A stretch of 27,299 nt of DNA from Hyphomicrobiaceae bacterium (GTDB lineage: Bacteria > Pseudomonadota > Alphaproteobacteria > Rhizobiales > JAKIUO01): contig JAKIUO010000013.1 of assembly GCA_021647535.1 (NCBI GenBank), positions 1-27,299 on the forward strand. Reading direction: 5' to 3'. The notes under the pieces were generated by a model that was given only the letters and a program-made list of their open reading frames with translations, was not told the origin of the DNA and ran no database searches. The stretch's first letter is position 1; every line of letters begins with the position of its first letter. The position numbers and the translations under genes were made by a program. Below, piece by piece: positions 1 to 7,031 of the stretch.

Positions 1-23
1 GCAACAAAAATAATTTTACTCAT
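1..23 (-). CDS. 5' end of an unknown gene running off the left edge
   Basis: On the minus strand an ATG at position 23 opens a frame that reads MSKIIFV to the window edge. A strong Shine-Dalgarno, AAGGAG (complement of 31-36), lies 7 nt upstream, which is the main reason to believe the start. Too little is present to identify the product. It is oriented like sucC but is separated from it by a convergent lipoprotein gene and a terminator, so it is unlikely to share that transcript. Confidence 0.55.
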
Positions 24-356
24 GACACAACTCCTTGTTATCGCAAGATTATACCACAGAAAAAAGGTCTTTTGCAAACGACCAGTTTCTCCTTAAGGTA
101 AAAAATGCCACCCTCCCTGGTTTTTCCCGGGCCATCACGCCCCTCCCTCAAAAAAGAAGAAAGGGAGAGAACTCAGGCCTGCATGATGAACAAACTTTTT
201 GGCACAACGAAAGAAAAAAATGCTCAGCTTACAGAGAGATGAAACGGCCCTCTCATGAACAATACACAATAAAGACTGGACATCAGCCCTGTTGATCCCC
301 ATGTTTCTTTCTAGGGCTTTGATTGCAAAAAAACTGATATTTCGAGGTGAGACAAG
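24..356. other. Intergenic region between divergent genes
   Basis: This stretch separates the minus-strand start at 23 from the lipoprotein start at 357, so it should hold both promoters. I see no convincing gene, RNA or hairpin in it. An 86-codon open frame beginning at 35 has no ribosome binding site and no recognisable protein character. The only clear signals are AAGGAG for the left gene and GAGGTGA (344-350) for the right one. Confidence 0.5.
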
Positions 357-1079
357 ATGCGAACAAAAACTTTCCTTTTTTTAAGTCTGCTTATTCTGCC
401 AGGTCTGTTAACGGCCTGCCAAGAAGAAAACGGCAATGTTAAACCTGGTAAATTTGGCACATTCATAGGCAAGGTTGTTGTCTCATGGGTCGATAATGGC
501 GTCGATATGCAGCTTATTGAAAAATTTAGCTATGTCTCCCCCAAAAGCCAGGAATGGGAGAGCGCAAACTGGGATGTTCCTCCGGGAACTGTCACCAATG
601 GTGCCTCGATCCCTGCCTGGTTATGGACACCTCTTGGCTCGCCTTTTGTCGGCAAATACCGCCGGGCCGCCGTTGTTCATGATTATTTTACCGAAACAAA
701 ATCAAGACCCTCGAAGCGTGTCCATTACATGTTTTATACCGCAAGTCTGGCCGGTGGCTCGACGGAGCGAACCGCAAAATATATGTATGGGGCCCTGTTG
801 GCCTTTGGCGACAAATGGAACGGCAGCGGCAACAAGGTCAGCGAAAGCCTCGCCTCGGCAACCAGCAACCCGATCGCCCGAACGCTGGCAACCTCTGCTC
901 TGTCGGTCATCGCGCCTCCGAAAAATTCAGTCGCACCACCTGATCTCAATGCGCCCATAGCGCTGCACGAAGCCCGTCAACAATATCTTCAAGCTATGCT
1001 GAAATGGATCACGGAAGAAAAACCAACACCCGCCCAGATCGAGGCTTATGTTGAGAAACACAAGCACCCTGTGCAATAG
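357..1079 (+). CDS. DUF1353-type lipoprotein
   Basis: The 240-residue product begins with a lipoprotein signal peptide (charged MRTK, hydrophobic stretch, lipobox LLTAC with Cys at residue 21), so it should be lipid-anchored in the envelope. Residues about 75-115 contain GTVTNGASIPAWLW, then GSPFVGKYRRAAVVHDY, the conserved core of the DUF1353 family, whose function is not established (some members are phage-associated). The C-terminal third is low in conserved features and ends in a charged helix. The start is supported by GAGGTGA 6 nt upstream. It is a monocistronic gene followed within 35 bp by a strong terminator and lies tail to tail with sucC. Confidence 0.8.
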   Translation: MRTKTFLFLSLLILPGLLTACQEENGNVKPGKFGTFIGKVVVSWVDNGVDMQLIEKFSYVSPKSQEWESANWDVPPGTVTNGASIPAWLWTPLGSPFVGKYRRAAVVHDYFTETKSRPSKRVHYMFYTASLAGGSTERTAKYMYGALLAFGDKWNGSGNKVSESLASATSNPIARTLATSALSVIAPPKNSVAPPDLNAPIALHEARQQYLQAMLKWITEEKPTPAQIEAYVEKHKHPVQ

Positions 1080-1110
1080 GCACGGGATGCGGTATCGCTG
1101 CCATATTTTA

Positions 1111-1149
1111 GGCCACGTCACTTGAGAAACTAGGTGACGTGGCCTTTTT
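1111..1149 (+). terminator. Rho-independent terminator of the lipoprotein gene
   Basis: A perfect 11-bp stem, GGCCACGTCAC (1111-1121) with GTGACGTGGCC (1134-1144), encloses a 12-nt loop and is followed by TTTTT (1145-1149). On the minus strand the hairpin is followed only by TAAAATAT, so it works mainly for the plus strand. Confidence 0.9.
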
Positions 1150-1232
1150 CGTTCCCAACACCCGACTTGAGAACAAGAAGAGTGCTGCAGAGCGAACCCG
1201 AATTTTGGGGAAGTATGTAGAGGGATGACAAC

Positions 1233-1427
1233 CCAGGGCCATTAAATTCTCGCGCAACTCGCTGCACGACGGGGCCAGCCCCGAACCCCGCAAACGGGCC
1301 ACCCTCCAAACCTCCCGTTTTTCTATCTGAAAGTAAAAAAAGCAGGGGTTCGGGGAGGCTTTCCCCGAATGGGTGTGGGCGATAGCCCATTCGCGAAGCG
1401 AGTTGCCTGAGAATTGAATGGCCCTGG
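1233..1427. repeat. 195-bp palindromic intergenic element
   Basis: The two ends are near-perfect inverted repeats of about 31 bp: CCAGGGCCATT-AATTCTC-GCAACTCGC at 1233-1263 and its complement at 1397-1427. Inside, a second inverted pair is visible (CCCCGAACCCC and GGGGTTCGGGG). The whole could fold into one long hairpin. It has no convincing coding content. It resembles a non-autonomous palindromic repeat; no second copy is seen in this window. Confidence 0.7.
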
Positions 1428-1440
1428 ATGCTCACCTCCT
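1428..1440 (-). promoter_or_regulatory. Orphan Shine-Dalgarno after sucC
   Basis: Read on the minus strand, the sucC stop TAG is overlapped by AGGAGGT (1440-1434), a full match to the anti-Shine-Dalgarno, then GAGC and AT, after which the palindromic element begins at 1427. A start codon is expected exactly here, as in a sucC-sucD overlap, but no recognisable sucD follows. A GTG can be read (GTG AGC ATC, MSI), but it abuts the Shine-Dalgarno with no spacing and its frame runs into the palindrome. Confidence 0.55.
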
Positions 1441-2602
1441 ACGCCTTCACAGCGGCCACCACTTTTTTAGCGGCATCGCCCAAATCATCCGCAGGAATAA
1501 TCGCCAAGCCGCTATCTTTGAGGATCTGTTTGCCGAGCGCGACATTGGTACCTTCGAGGCGCACTACCAGCGGCACTTTTATGTCCATGCCCTTGGCCGC
1601 TTCGACAATGCCTTGGGCGATGATATCGCAGCGCATGATGCCGCCGAAAATATTGACCAGAATACCCTCAACGTTGGGATCGGACAGGATGATTTTGAAG
1701 GCGTTGAACACCTGCTCCTTGGTCGCCCCGCCACCGACATCGAGAAAATTGGCGGGGGCTGCACCTTCCAGCTTAATGATGTCCATCGTCCCCATAGCGA
1801 GCCCGGCCCCGTTCACCATGCAGCCAATATTGCCATCGAGCTTGACATAGTTGAGATCAAACGAGGCGGCCTCAACTTCGGTTGGTTCTTCTTCATCAAT
1901 ATCGCGCAGTTCCATTATGTCCTTGTGACGATAAAGGGCGTTATCATCAAAATTCATCTTGGCATCAAGGATCAGCAGATTGCCGTCCCCCGTCACCACC
2001 AGCGGATTGATCTCGATGAGCGCAGCATCTTTTTCAAGGAACAGCTTGTAAAGCCCGGCCACAAGCTTGATGCATTGCTTGAACGCCTCGCCCGAAAGCC
2101 CCAGCGCAAAGGCGATCTGGCGACCATGAAACCCCGATATGCCACTGGCCGGATCGACATCAATCGAGATGATTTTGTCAGGCGTATCCACCGCCACCTT
2201 CTCAATATCCATACCACCCTGCGTCGAGGCGATAAAACTGATGCGCGAGCTGGCGCGGTCCACCAGCAGGGAAAGATAAAGCTCGCGCTCAATCGAGCTG
2301 CCCTCTTCCACGTAGATTTTGCTGACTTTTTTGCCTTGCGGCCCGGTCTGATGGGTAACAAGCTGCATACCGATGATCTCGCTAGCAAGTTCGCGGACTT
2401 CATCGGGGCTTTTGGCGATCTTGACGCCGCCGCCCTTGCCACGTCCACCGGCATGAACCTGCGCCTTGACCACCCACAAATCGCCGCCGATTTTCTGCGC
2501 TGCAGCCCTCGCCACCTCTGGCGACACCGCAACAATGCCCTTGGCGGTTGGCAGACCGTAGCTGGCCATCAAATCCTTGGCCTGATATTCGTGGATATTC
2601 AT
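1439..2602 (-). CDS. sucC: Succinyl-CoA synthetase (succinate-CoA ligase) beta subunit
   Basis: The 387-residue protein starts MNIHEYQAKDLMASYGLP, the usual opening of SucC. It then shows the ATP-grasp region (VVKAQVHAGGRGKGGGVKIA), IYVEEGSSIERELYLS, the metal-binding region (LIEINPLVV), and the C-terminal ligase domain with NGAGLAMGTMD, FLDVGGGA and NIFGGIMRCD. SucC pairs with SucD to interconvert succinyl-CoA and succinate with nucleotide triphosphate formation in the TCA cycle. AAGGA precedes the ATG, which overlaps the stop of the upstream ybjQ-like gene (ATGA), implying translational coupling. Length is normal. The partner sucD, usually immediately downstream, is absent here. Malate-CoA ligase beta is a less likely alternative. 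Confidence 0.93.
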   Translation of the reverse strand: MNIHEYQAKDLMASYGLPTAKGIVAVSPEVARAAAQKIGGDLWVVKAQVHAGGRGKGGGVKIAKSPDEVRELASEIIGMQLVTHQTGPQGKKVSKIYVEEGSSIERELYLSLLVDRASSRISFIASTQGGMDIEKVAVDTPDKIISIDVDPASGISGFHGRQIAFALGLSGEAFKQCIKLVAGLYKLFLEKDAALIEINPLVVTGDGNLLILDAKMNFDDNALYRHKDIMELRDIDEEEPTEVEAASFDLNYVKLDGNIGCMVNGAGLAMGTMDIIKLEGAAPANFLDVGGGATKEQVFNAFKIILSDPNVEGILVNIFGGIMRCDIIAQGIVEAAKGMDIKVPLVVRLEGTNVALGKQILKDSGLAIIPADDLGDAAKKVVAAVKA

Positions 2603-2928
2603 GCCTGATCCTTATTGGTAAAACGAACCGCTGTGCCATAGGCCAGCAGCTCGGAAGCGCCTGTCATAACCATAGCTGTGGTGAAACGGATTTCAATAAC
2701 CGCGTCGGCCCCCACCTCACGCGCCTGAGCAATCATGCGATCCTTGGCCTGCTCGCGCGCTTCAGCCATCAGCTTGGTATATTCCTTGACCTCACCGCCG
2801 ATAATATTGCGCAGACTGGCGATGATATCAGTGCCAATATGCTTGGCCCGAATGACATTGCCCACCACCATGCCTATGGTTTCATATTCAATCCCTGGCC
2901 CCGGCGTCTGTGTGGTTGTGAGCAGCAT
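2599..2928 (-). CDS. YbjQ/UPF0145 family protein
   Basis: The 109-residue product is a full-length member of the YbjQ (DUF74) family: TTTQTPGPGIEYETIGMVVG at the start, then VIRAKHIGTDI, the long charged helix with EYTKLMAEAREQAKDRM, and GADAVIEIRF near the end. The family forms pentameric rings in solved structures; its cellular role is not established. It is a soluble cytoplasmic protein. AGGAG lies 7 nt before the ATG and overlaps the stop of the preceding small membrane gene; its own stop overlaps the sucC start by 4 nt. It sits inside a tight mdh-to-sucC unit, an uncommon place for this family. Confidence 0.88.
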   Translation of the reverse strand: MLLTTTQTPGPGIEYETIGMVVGNVIRAKHIGTDIIASLRNIIGGEVKEYTKLMAEAREQAKDRMIAQAREVGADAVIEIRFTTAMVMTGASELLAYGTAVRFTNKDQA

Positions 2929-2937
2929 TTAAAACTC

Positions 2938-3147
2938 CTATTTATCAATATTTTTCTCATAATAATCATCTTCAGAATTCGTCAGCCGTTCTCTCAGTAC
3001 CCGCAAAAACAGATAGGCCCCGACCAAAAAAAGCGCCAGTAGTGGCAGACCGAAAGGAAACAGGCCGATGATGCCAATCATCAGCACACTTATATAAGCA
3101 ATGGCGACAATGATCACTAATCCCAGCGCAATGCGATCAAGTGCCAT
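2938..3147 (-). CDS. Small two-helix membrane protein
   Basis: The 69-residue product has two hydrophobic segments, about residues 8-28 and 31-49, joined by a short turn with Phe-Pro-Phe-Gly, and then a charged acidic tail (SEDDYYEKNIDK). I do not recognise a family. GGAG stands 8 nt upstream of the ATG, inside the end of mdh, and only 3 nt separate the mdh stop from this start. The stop codon is overlapped by the next gene's ribosome binding site. The tight packing argues that it is a real gene translated from the mdh transcript. Confidence 0.75.
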   Translation of the reverse strand: MALDRIALGLVIIVAIAYISVLMIGIIGLFPFGLPLLALFLVGAYLFLRVLRERLTNSEDDYYEKNIDK

Positions 3148-3150
3148 GAG

Positions 3151-4119
3151 CTAAACTCCGGCCAGATGCGGGGCAATTTTCCAGCAGGCCTGAATGAGAC
3201 CCTCAACGGCAGCGACGGAATTCATCAGCGCATTTTTTTCGGCGGCATCAAGCTGCACCTCAATAACACGCTCAACGCCCCTGGCAGATATCACTACTGG
3301 TACACCAATATAGACCCCCTTGACGCCATATTCGCCATTCAGATAAGCGGCGCAGGGCAGCACACGCTTCTTGTCACGCAAATAGCTCTCGGCCATATTG
3401 AGGGCAGCGGTCGCCGGGGCATGATAAGCGGAGCCCTCTTTCAACAAACCCACCACTTCGGCCCCGCCATCGCGCACGCGCTGAATGATTTCGGCAAGGC
3501 GCTCTTTGGTGATCCAGTTCATTTTGACAAGATCCGGCAACGGAATACCCGCCACAGAGGAATAGCGCTCCAGCGGCACCATGGTATCGCCATGCCCGCC
3601 CATGACAAAGGCTGTCACATCCTCAACGGAGACATCAAATTCTTGCGCCAGAAACAGACGAAAGCGGGCACTGTCAAGTACGCCAGCCATGCCGATAACC
3701 TTGTTGCGCGGCAGACCGGAAGTCTTTTGCAAGGCCCAGACCATGGCATCCAGTGGATTGGTGATACAGATGACAAAGGCATTGGGGGCATATTTGCGAA
3801 TACCCGACCCAACCTGCTCCATGACCTTGAGATTAATGCCCAGCAGATCGTCGCGGCTCATACCCGGCTTGCGTGGCACACCAGCGGTGACGATGACGAC
3901 ATCGGAGCCTTCAATATCGGCATATTCGTTGGTGCCCTTCAGATCGCAATCATAGCCATCAATGGGCGAGGCTTCGATAATATCCAGCGCCTTGCCATGC
4001 GGCAGACCTTCCTTGATATCGAACAGAACGACATCGGCAAGCTGTGACATGGCACACAGATGGGCGATGGTGCCGCCGATCATGCCCGAACCGATGATGG
4101 ATATTTTATTGCGCGCCAT
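3151..4119 (-). CDS. mdh: Malate dehydrogenase (LDH-like type)
   Basis: This NAD-dependent enzyme interconverts malate and oxaloacetate in the TCA cycle. The 322-residue product shows the Rossmann motif GSGMIGGTIAHL at the N-terminus, the mobile loop TAGVPRKPGMSRDDLLGIN with the substrate-binding arginines, ITNPLDAMVW, GMAGVLDSARFR, and the catalytic histidine segment GGHGDTMVP. I chose ATG 4119 (MARNKISIIG) because AAGGAG lies 7 nt upstream; a 16-residue extension to 4167 has no such signal and no family support. It heads a compact minus-strand unit with the small membrane protein, ybjQ-like gene and sucC. The 144-bp gap before it probably holds its own promoter. Confidence 0.95.
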   Translation of the reverse strand: MARNKISIIGSGMIGGTIAHLCAMSQLADVVLFDIKEGLPHGKALDIIEASPIDGYDCDLKGTNEYADIEGSDVVIVTAGVPRKPGMSRDDLLGINLKVMEQVGSGIRKYAPNAFVICITNPLDAMVWALQKTSGLPRNKVIGMAGVLDSARFRLFLAQEFDVSVEDVTAFVMGGHGDTMVPLERYSSVAGIPLPDLVKMNWITKERLAEIIQRVRDGGAEVVGLLKEGSAYHAPATAALNMAESYLRDKKRVLPCAAYLNGEYGVKGVYIGVPVVISARGVERVIEVQLDAAEKNALMNSVAAVEGLIQACWKIAPHLAGV

Positions 4120-4263
4120 GAAATGCTCCTTGCCTGCGGCCCAGCCTGCGAACGAGGCCCTTGCCAATAGGGGAAAACCCCAAAATTCTCACATTCAAAC
4201 TGGCATAAGCAAGGCCACGTTGCAACACATACCGCCTCTATATATGCGCATAAAATAGTGTGG

Positions 4264-5001
4264 TCAGTTTAGCTTGACCTCCCCCCCCATAATCGCCGCT
4301 TCGATAAAAGCAAAGGCTTCTTTCGAGTTCCATTCTGCTGGCCCGGCCATACGTCCAACTTCACGTCCGTTTCGGTCAATCAGCAAGGTGGTCGGCATAC
4401 CAAAGGCGCGCAGAGTTGGCGCCAGGCGACCGGTTGGATCACCATAGAGCTCCAGATTCTTGATCTTGATTTTGTTGAAAAAGCGCCGGGGCTTGGCCAA
4501 CCCGCCCCGATCTATCGAAATCGTCAACATTTCAAAGTCAGCCCCGCCATATTGTTTTTTAAGCTCATCCAGCCAAGGCATTTCATGGCGGCACGGGCCG
4601 CACCAGGTGGCCCACAGATTGAGCAGAACGACCTTGCCGCGCAATTCCTTCAAGCTATGCACTGCGCCCTTTTCATCCACATAGGTAAAGGCGGGCAGCG
4701 GCTTGGGCTGTTTGTGAAGAGCAAAAGCTGCCAGACTGCCCGTGCGATATTGAGCCAGGTTTTTTATGTCAATGGCGCCGTAGGTCCGCGCCGTCTGGCC
4801 TTTGATCATATCTGCATTCTGCGGGGCAGCATGGGCCGGTTGCCGGACATCCGCGCCGCCCTTCTTTGGCAAGGCATTGCCAACAAGGGTAATCATCCCA
4901 TATACCAACGCCAGACCAACAAGTGTGGCGAACAGATCGGCGGCCAGTGACGGGGTGCAATATCCTTGGTCTTCGCCAGATTGTTTATCGTCGCTACTCA
5001 T
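4264..5001 (-). CDS. TlpA-type membrane-anchored thioredoxin
   Basis: The 245-residue protein has a short cytoplasmic tail, one membrane segment (about residues 23-43, LFATLVGLALVYGMITLVG), a linker, and a periplasmic thioredoxin/AhpC-TSA-like domain from about residue 100 with NLWATWCGPC as the redox CXXC and FGMPTTLLID as the cis-Pro region. TlpA proteins reduce periplasmic disulfides, often for cytochrome oxidase or c-type cytochrome assembly. Start choice: ATG 5010 abuts the Shine-Dalgarno, while ATG 5001 stands 9 nt from AAAGGA, so 5001 is preferred. It is divergent from argH, a common alphaproteobacterial arrangement. In this window a periplasmic thiol reductant could also serve haem attachment to the many CXXCH sites, but that is inference. 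Confidence 0.88.
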   Translation of the reverse strand: MSSDDKQSGEDQGYCTPSLAADLFATLVGLALVYGMITLVGNALPKKGGADVRQPAHAAPQNADMIKGQTARTYGAIDIKNLAQYRTGSLAAFALHKQPKPLPAFTYVDEKGAVHSLKELRGKVVLLNLWATWCGPCRHEMPWLDELKKQYGGADFEMLTISIDRGGLAKPRRFFNKIKIKNLELYGDPTGRLAPTLRAFGMPTTLLIDRNGREVGRMAGPAEWNSKEAFAFIEAAIMGGEVKLN

Positions 5002-5010
5002 ATTTCTCAT

Positions 5011-5024
5011 TCCTTTGTAAAGGA
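5011..5024. promoter_or_regulatory. Shared palindromic ribosome-binding region of tlpA-like gene and argH
   Basis: TCCTTTGTAAAGGA is a near-perfect palindrome. Its right arm (AAAGGA, plus strand) is the argH Shine-Dalgarno, 6-7 nt from ATG 5031, and its left arm read on the minus strand is the Shine-Dalgarno of the tlpA-like gene, 9 nt from ATG 5001. Only 29 bp separate the two start codons, so each promoter must lie in or beyond the opposite gene's 5' end. Confidence 0.75.
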
Positions 5025-5030
5025 CCAGTG

Positions 5031-6428
5031 ATGACCAATAAAATGTGGGGCGGGCGCTTTGCCAGCGGACCTGCCGAAATCATGGAAGAGATCAACGCCT
5101 CCATCTCCTTCGACAAGCGTCTTTACAGGCAAGACATTGCAGGCTCCAAAGCCCATTGCGCCATGCTGGCAAGCTGTTCGATCATCACGAAACAAGATGC
5201 CAAAAAGATCACTCAGGGTCTAGACAAAATTTCGTTAGAAATTGAAAATGGCGATTTTGAGTTCTCGCGCCAGCTTGAAGACATTCACATGAATATAGAA
5301 GCCCGGCTGACGCAATTAATTGGACCTGTGGCCGGAAGGCTGCACACTGCGCGTTCGCGCAATGATCAGGTGGCCACCGATTTTCGGCTCTATGTCCGTG
5401 ACATGATTGACCATTTTTGCGAGCAGCTGACCAGCCTGCAAGCGGCTTTAGTGGCGCAGGCGCAAAAGCATAGCGACACCTTGATGCCGGGCTTCACCCA
5501 TTTGCAAACCGCCCAGCCGGTGACGCTGGGACATCATTTGCTGGCCTATGTGGAAATGTTTGAACGCGATCACTCGCGGCTCCTTGATGCCCGCAAGAGA
5601 CTAAACGAAAATCCGCTGGGGGCCGCCGCGCTGGCCGGAACGCCATTTCCCATCGACCGCAAAATGACTTCTAAAGCACTCGACTTTGATGGCCCCATGC
5701 AAAATTCACTGGACGCCGTATCTGATCGTGACTTTGTGCTCGAAACGCTCTCAGCCCTGTCGATCAGCGCCGTGCATCTGTCGCGTCTCTCAGAAGAAAT
5801 CGTTATTTGGGCCTCGGCGCAGTTCGGCTTTTTGACCCTGTCCGACGGCTTTTCTACCGGCTCTTCCATCATGCCGCAAAAGCGCAACCCGGACGCCGCC
5901 GAACTGGTGCGCGCCAAAACCGGCCGCATCACCGGCGCGCTCACCGGGCTCACCATGGTCATGAAGGGCTTGCCGCTGGCTTATTCAAAAGACATGCAGG
6001 AAGACAAGGAAATGGCCTTTGACGCCTTTGACAATTATTCCTTGATGGTCGCCGCCATGACCGGCATGATTGCCGATCTCAAACCCAACAAAGAGCGCAT
6101 GAAACTGGCCGCCGCCCATGGCTATTCCACCGCCACCGATCTGGCCGACTGGCTGGTGCGCGAACTCAACATGCCGTTTCGCGACGCCCATCACGTCACC
6201 GGCGAGATCGTCGCGCTGGCCGAAAAACAGCAAAAACGCCTTGATGAACTCTCGCTGAAAGACATGCAAAGCGTCGAGACAAACATCAATAAAGGGCTGT
6301 TATCGGTGCTTTCTGTCGAACAATCCGTCGCCTCGCGCACCAGCGAGGGTGGCACATCTCCCACAAACGTCAAAAAAATGACCCGGACCTGGCTCGACAG
6401 GCTGGAAAAACGCCCCAAAGCCAGCTAA
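5031..6428 (+). CDS. argH: Argininosuccinate lyase
   Basis: ArgH cleaves argininosuccinate to arginine and fumarate, the last step of arginine synthesis. The 465-residue product opens MTNKMWGGRF, has the fumarase/aspartase-superfamily segments HTARSRNDQVATD and GFTHLQTAQPVTLGHH, and the signature GSSIMPQKRNPD carrying the catalytic serine loop. Length is normal. ATG 5031 is chosen because AAAGGA lies just upstream; an upstream in-frame extension would run through the divergent gene. The lipoprotein and lysA genes that follow at 6511 and 7032 repeat the common alphaproteobacterial order argH - small lipoprotein - lysA. Confidence 0.97.
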   Translation: MTNKMWGGRFASGPAEIMEEINASISFDKRLYRQDIAGSKAHCAMLASCSIITKQDAKKITQGLDKISLEIENGDFEFSRQLEDIHMNIEARLTQLIGPVAGRLHTARSRNDQVATDFRLYVRDMIDHFCEQLTSLQAALVAQAQKHSDTLMPGFTHLQTAQPVTLGHHLLAYVEMFERDHSRLLDARKRLNENPLGAAALAGTPFPIDRKMTSKALDFDGPMQNSLDAVSDRDFVLETLSALSISAVHLSRLSEEIVIWASAQFGFLTLSDGFSTGSSIMPQKRNPDAAELVRAKTGRITGALTGLTMVMKGLPLAYSKDMQEDKEMAFDAFDNYSLMVAAMTGMIADLKPNKERMKLAAAHGYSTATDLADWLVRELNMPFRDAHHVTGEIVALAEKQQKRLDELSLKDMQSVETNINKGLLSVLSVEQSVASRTSEGGTSPTNVKKMTRTWLDRLEKRPKAS

Positions 6429-6510
6429 AAGAGAGGGAGCAACATCTTTTTGGGGGGTCTGGTTCTGTTTTGGACCCGATCATCCGCATCATAACGAACG
6501 GGAACAGCAG

Positions 6511-6684
6511 ATGAACAAAGCTGCGCGCATCGCAATAGGCCTCCTTTTTCTGGCGTCACTGGGCCTCTCTGGCTGCGGTGTCAAAGGTCCGCTTGAGCGT
6601 CCCGAAGGCTCCCCAAAGCAGGCAACAGCTGGGCCCGATGGCAAAAAACCACATAAAGGCTTTGTGCTCGATCGTTTGCTTTAG
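6511..6684 (+). CDS. Small LptM/YifL-like lipoprotein
   Basis: A 57-codon gene encodes MNKAARIAIGLLFLASL followed by the lipobox GLSGC (Cys at residue 22) and GVKGPLERP, the short conserved motif of the LptM (formerly YifL) group, which in E. coli assists assembly of the LPS translocon LptD/LptE at the outer membrane. After the motif the protein is short, polar and basic. It lies between argH and lysA, its typical location in Proteobacteria. The ribosome binding site is weak (GGGAAC 5-10 nt upstream). The identification rests on the lipobox, the CGVKGPL motif and context. Confidence 0.88.
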   Translation: MNKAARIAIGLLFLASLGLSGCGVKGPLERPEGSPKQATAGPDGKKPHKGFVLDRLL

Positions 6685-6722
6685 CACTTCTTTCATACCT
6701 GCAAATACAGTCTCCATTTATT

Positions 6723-6873
6723 CCGTCATCCCCTCGCAGGAGGGGATCCAAGCAAGCTGTTGCAGGCACTGAATTAAAAAAGACAAAGAACAAATCGACA
6801 GGTCTAATTCTTGAATATTAAGCCTATGCCTATCATTAAGCCGCTTGGTTTCCCGCCTATGCGGGAATGAGGG
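6723..6873. repeat. REP-pair element, copy 1
   Basis: Two REP-like arms face each other: CCGTCATCCCC-AGGGGATCCAAGC at 6723-6753 and GCCGCTTGGTTTCCCGCC-GCGGGAATGAGGGA at 6840-6873. Each arm is itself a small hairpin. About 86 bp of unrelated A/T-richer sequence lies between. The second copy at 21249-21398 has the same arms, orientation and spacing but a different interior. It fills most of the gap between the small lipoprotein and lysA. Confidence 0.8.
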
Positions 6874-6962
6874 ACCTTTACCAACGAATGCAATGAGCGC
6901 CCACCAGACCGCTGCGACATTTCTATTCCTGCAATACTCCTGAAAATAGCAAAAAATCTTTT

Positions 6963-6992
6963 TTGTCATCCTCAAAAATGAGGTATGACAAC
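6963..6992. repeat. Short hairpin upstream of lysA
   Basis: TTGTCATCCTCA and TGAGGTATGACAA form an almost perfect inverted repeat around AAAA, one base bulged. It ends about 40 bp before the lysA ATG. The TGTCAT ends recall the GTCATTCC family arms nearby, so it may be a degenerate REP. It lacks a downstream T-tract and is unlikely to be a terminator. Confidence 0.5.
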
Positions 6993-7031
6993 ATAAAAAT
7001 ATGCACCGCTTCCATCACTCAGGGCAAACAT

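Noticed and set aside
35..295. Open frame of 86 codons at the left end
   Set aside because: No ribosome binding site, no recognisable protein character, and it overlaps the upstream signal of the minus-strand gene at 1-23.
1418..2608. Long plus-strand frame opposite sucC
   Set aside because: It is the mirror frame of a well-supported sucC; the translated product (His/Asp-rich, no motif) is typical antisense reading.
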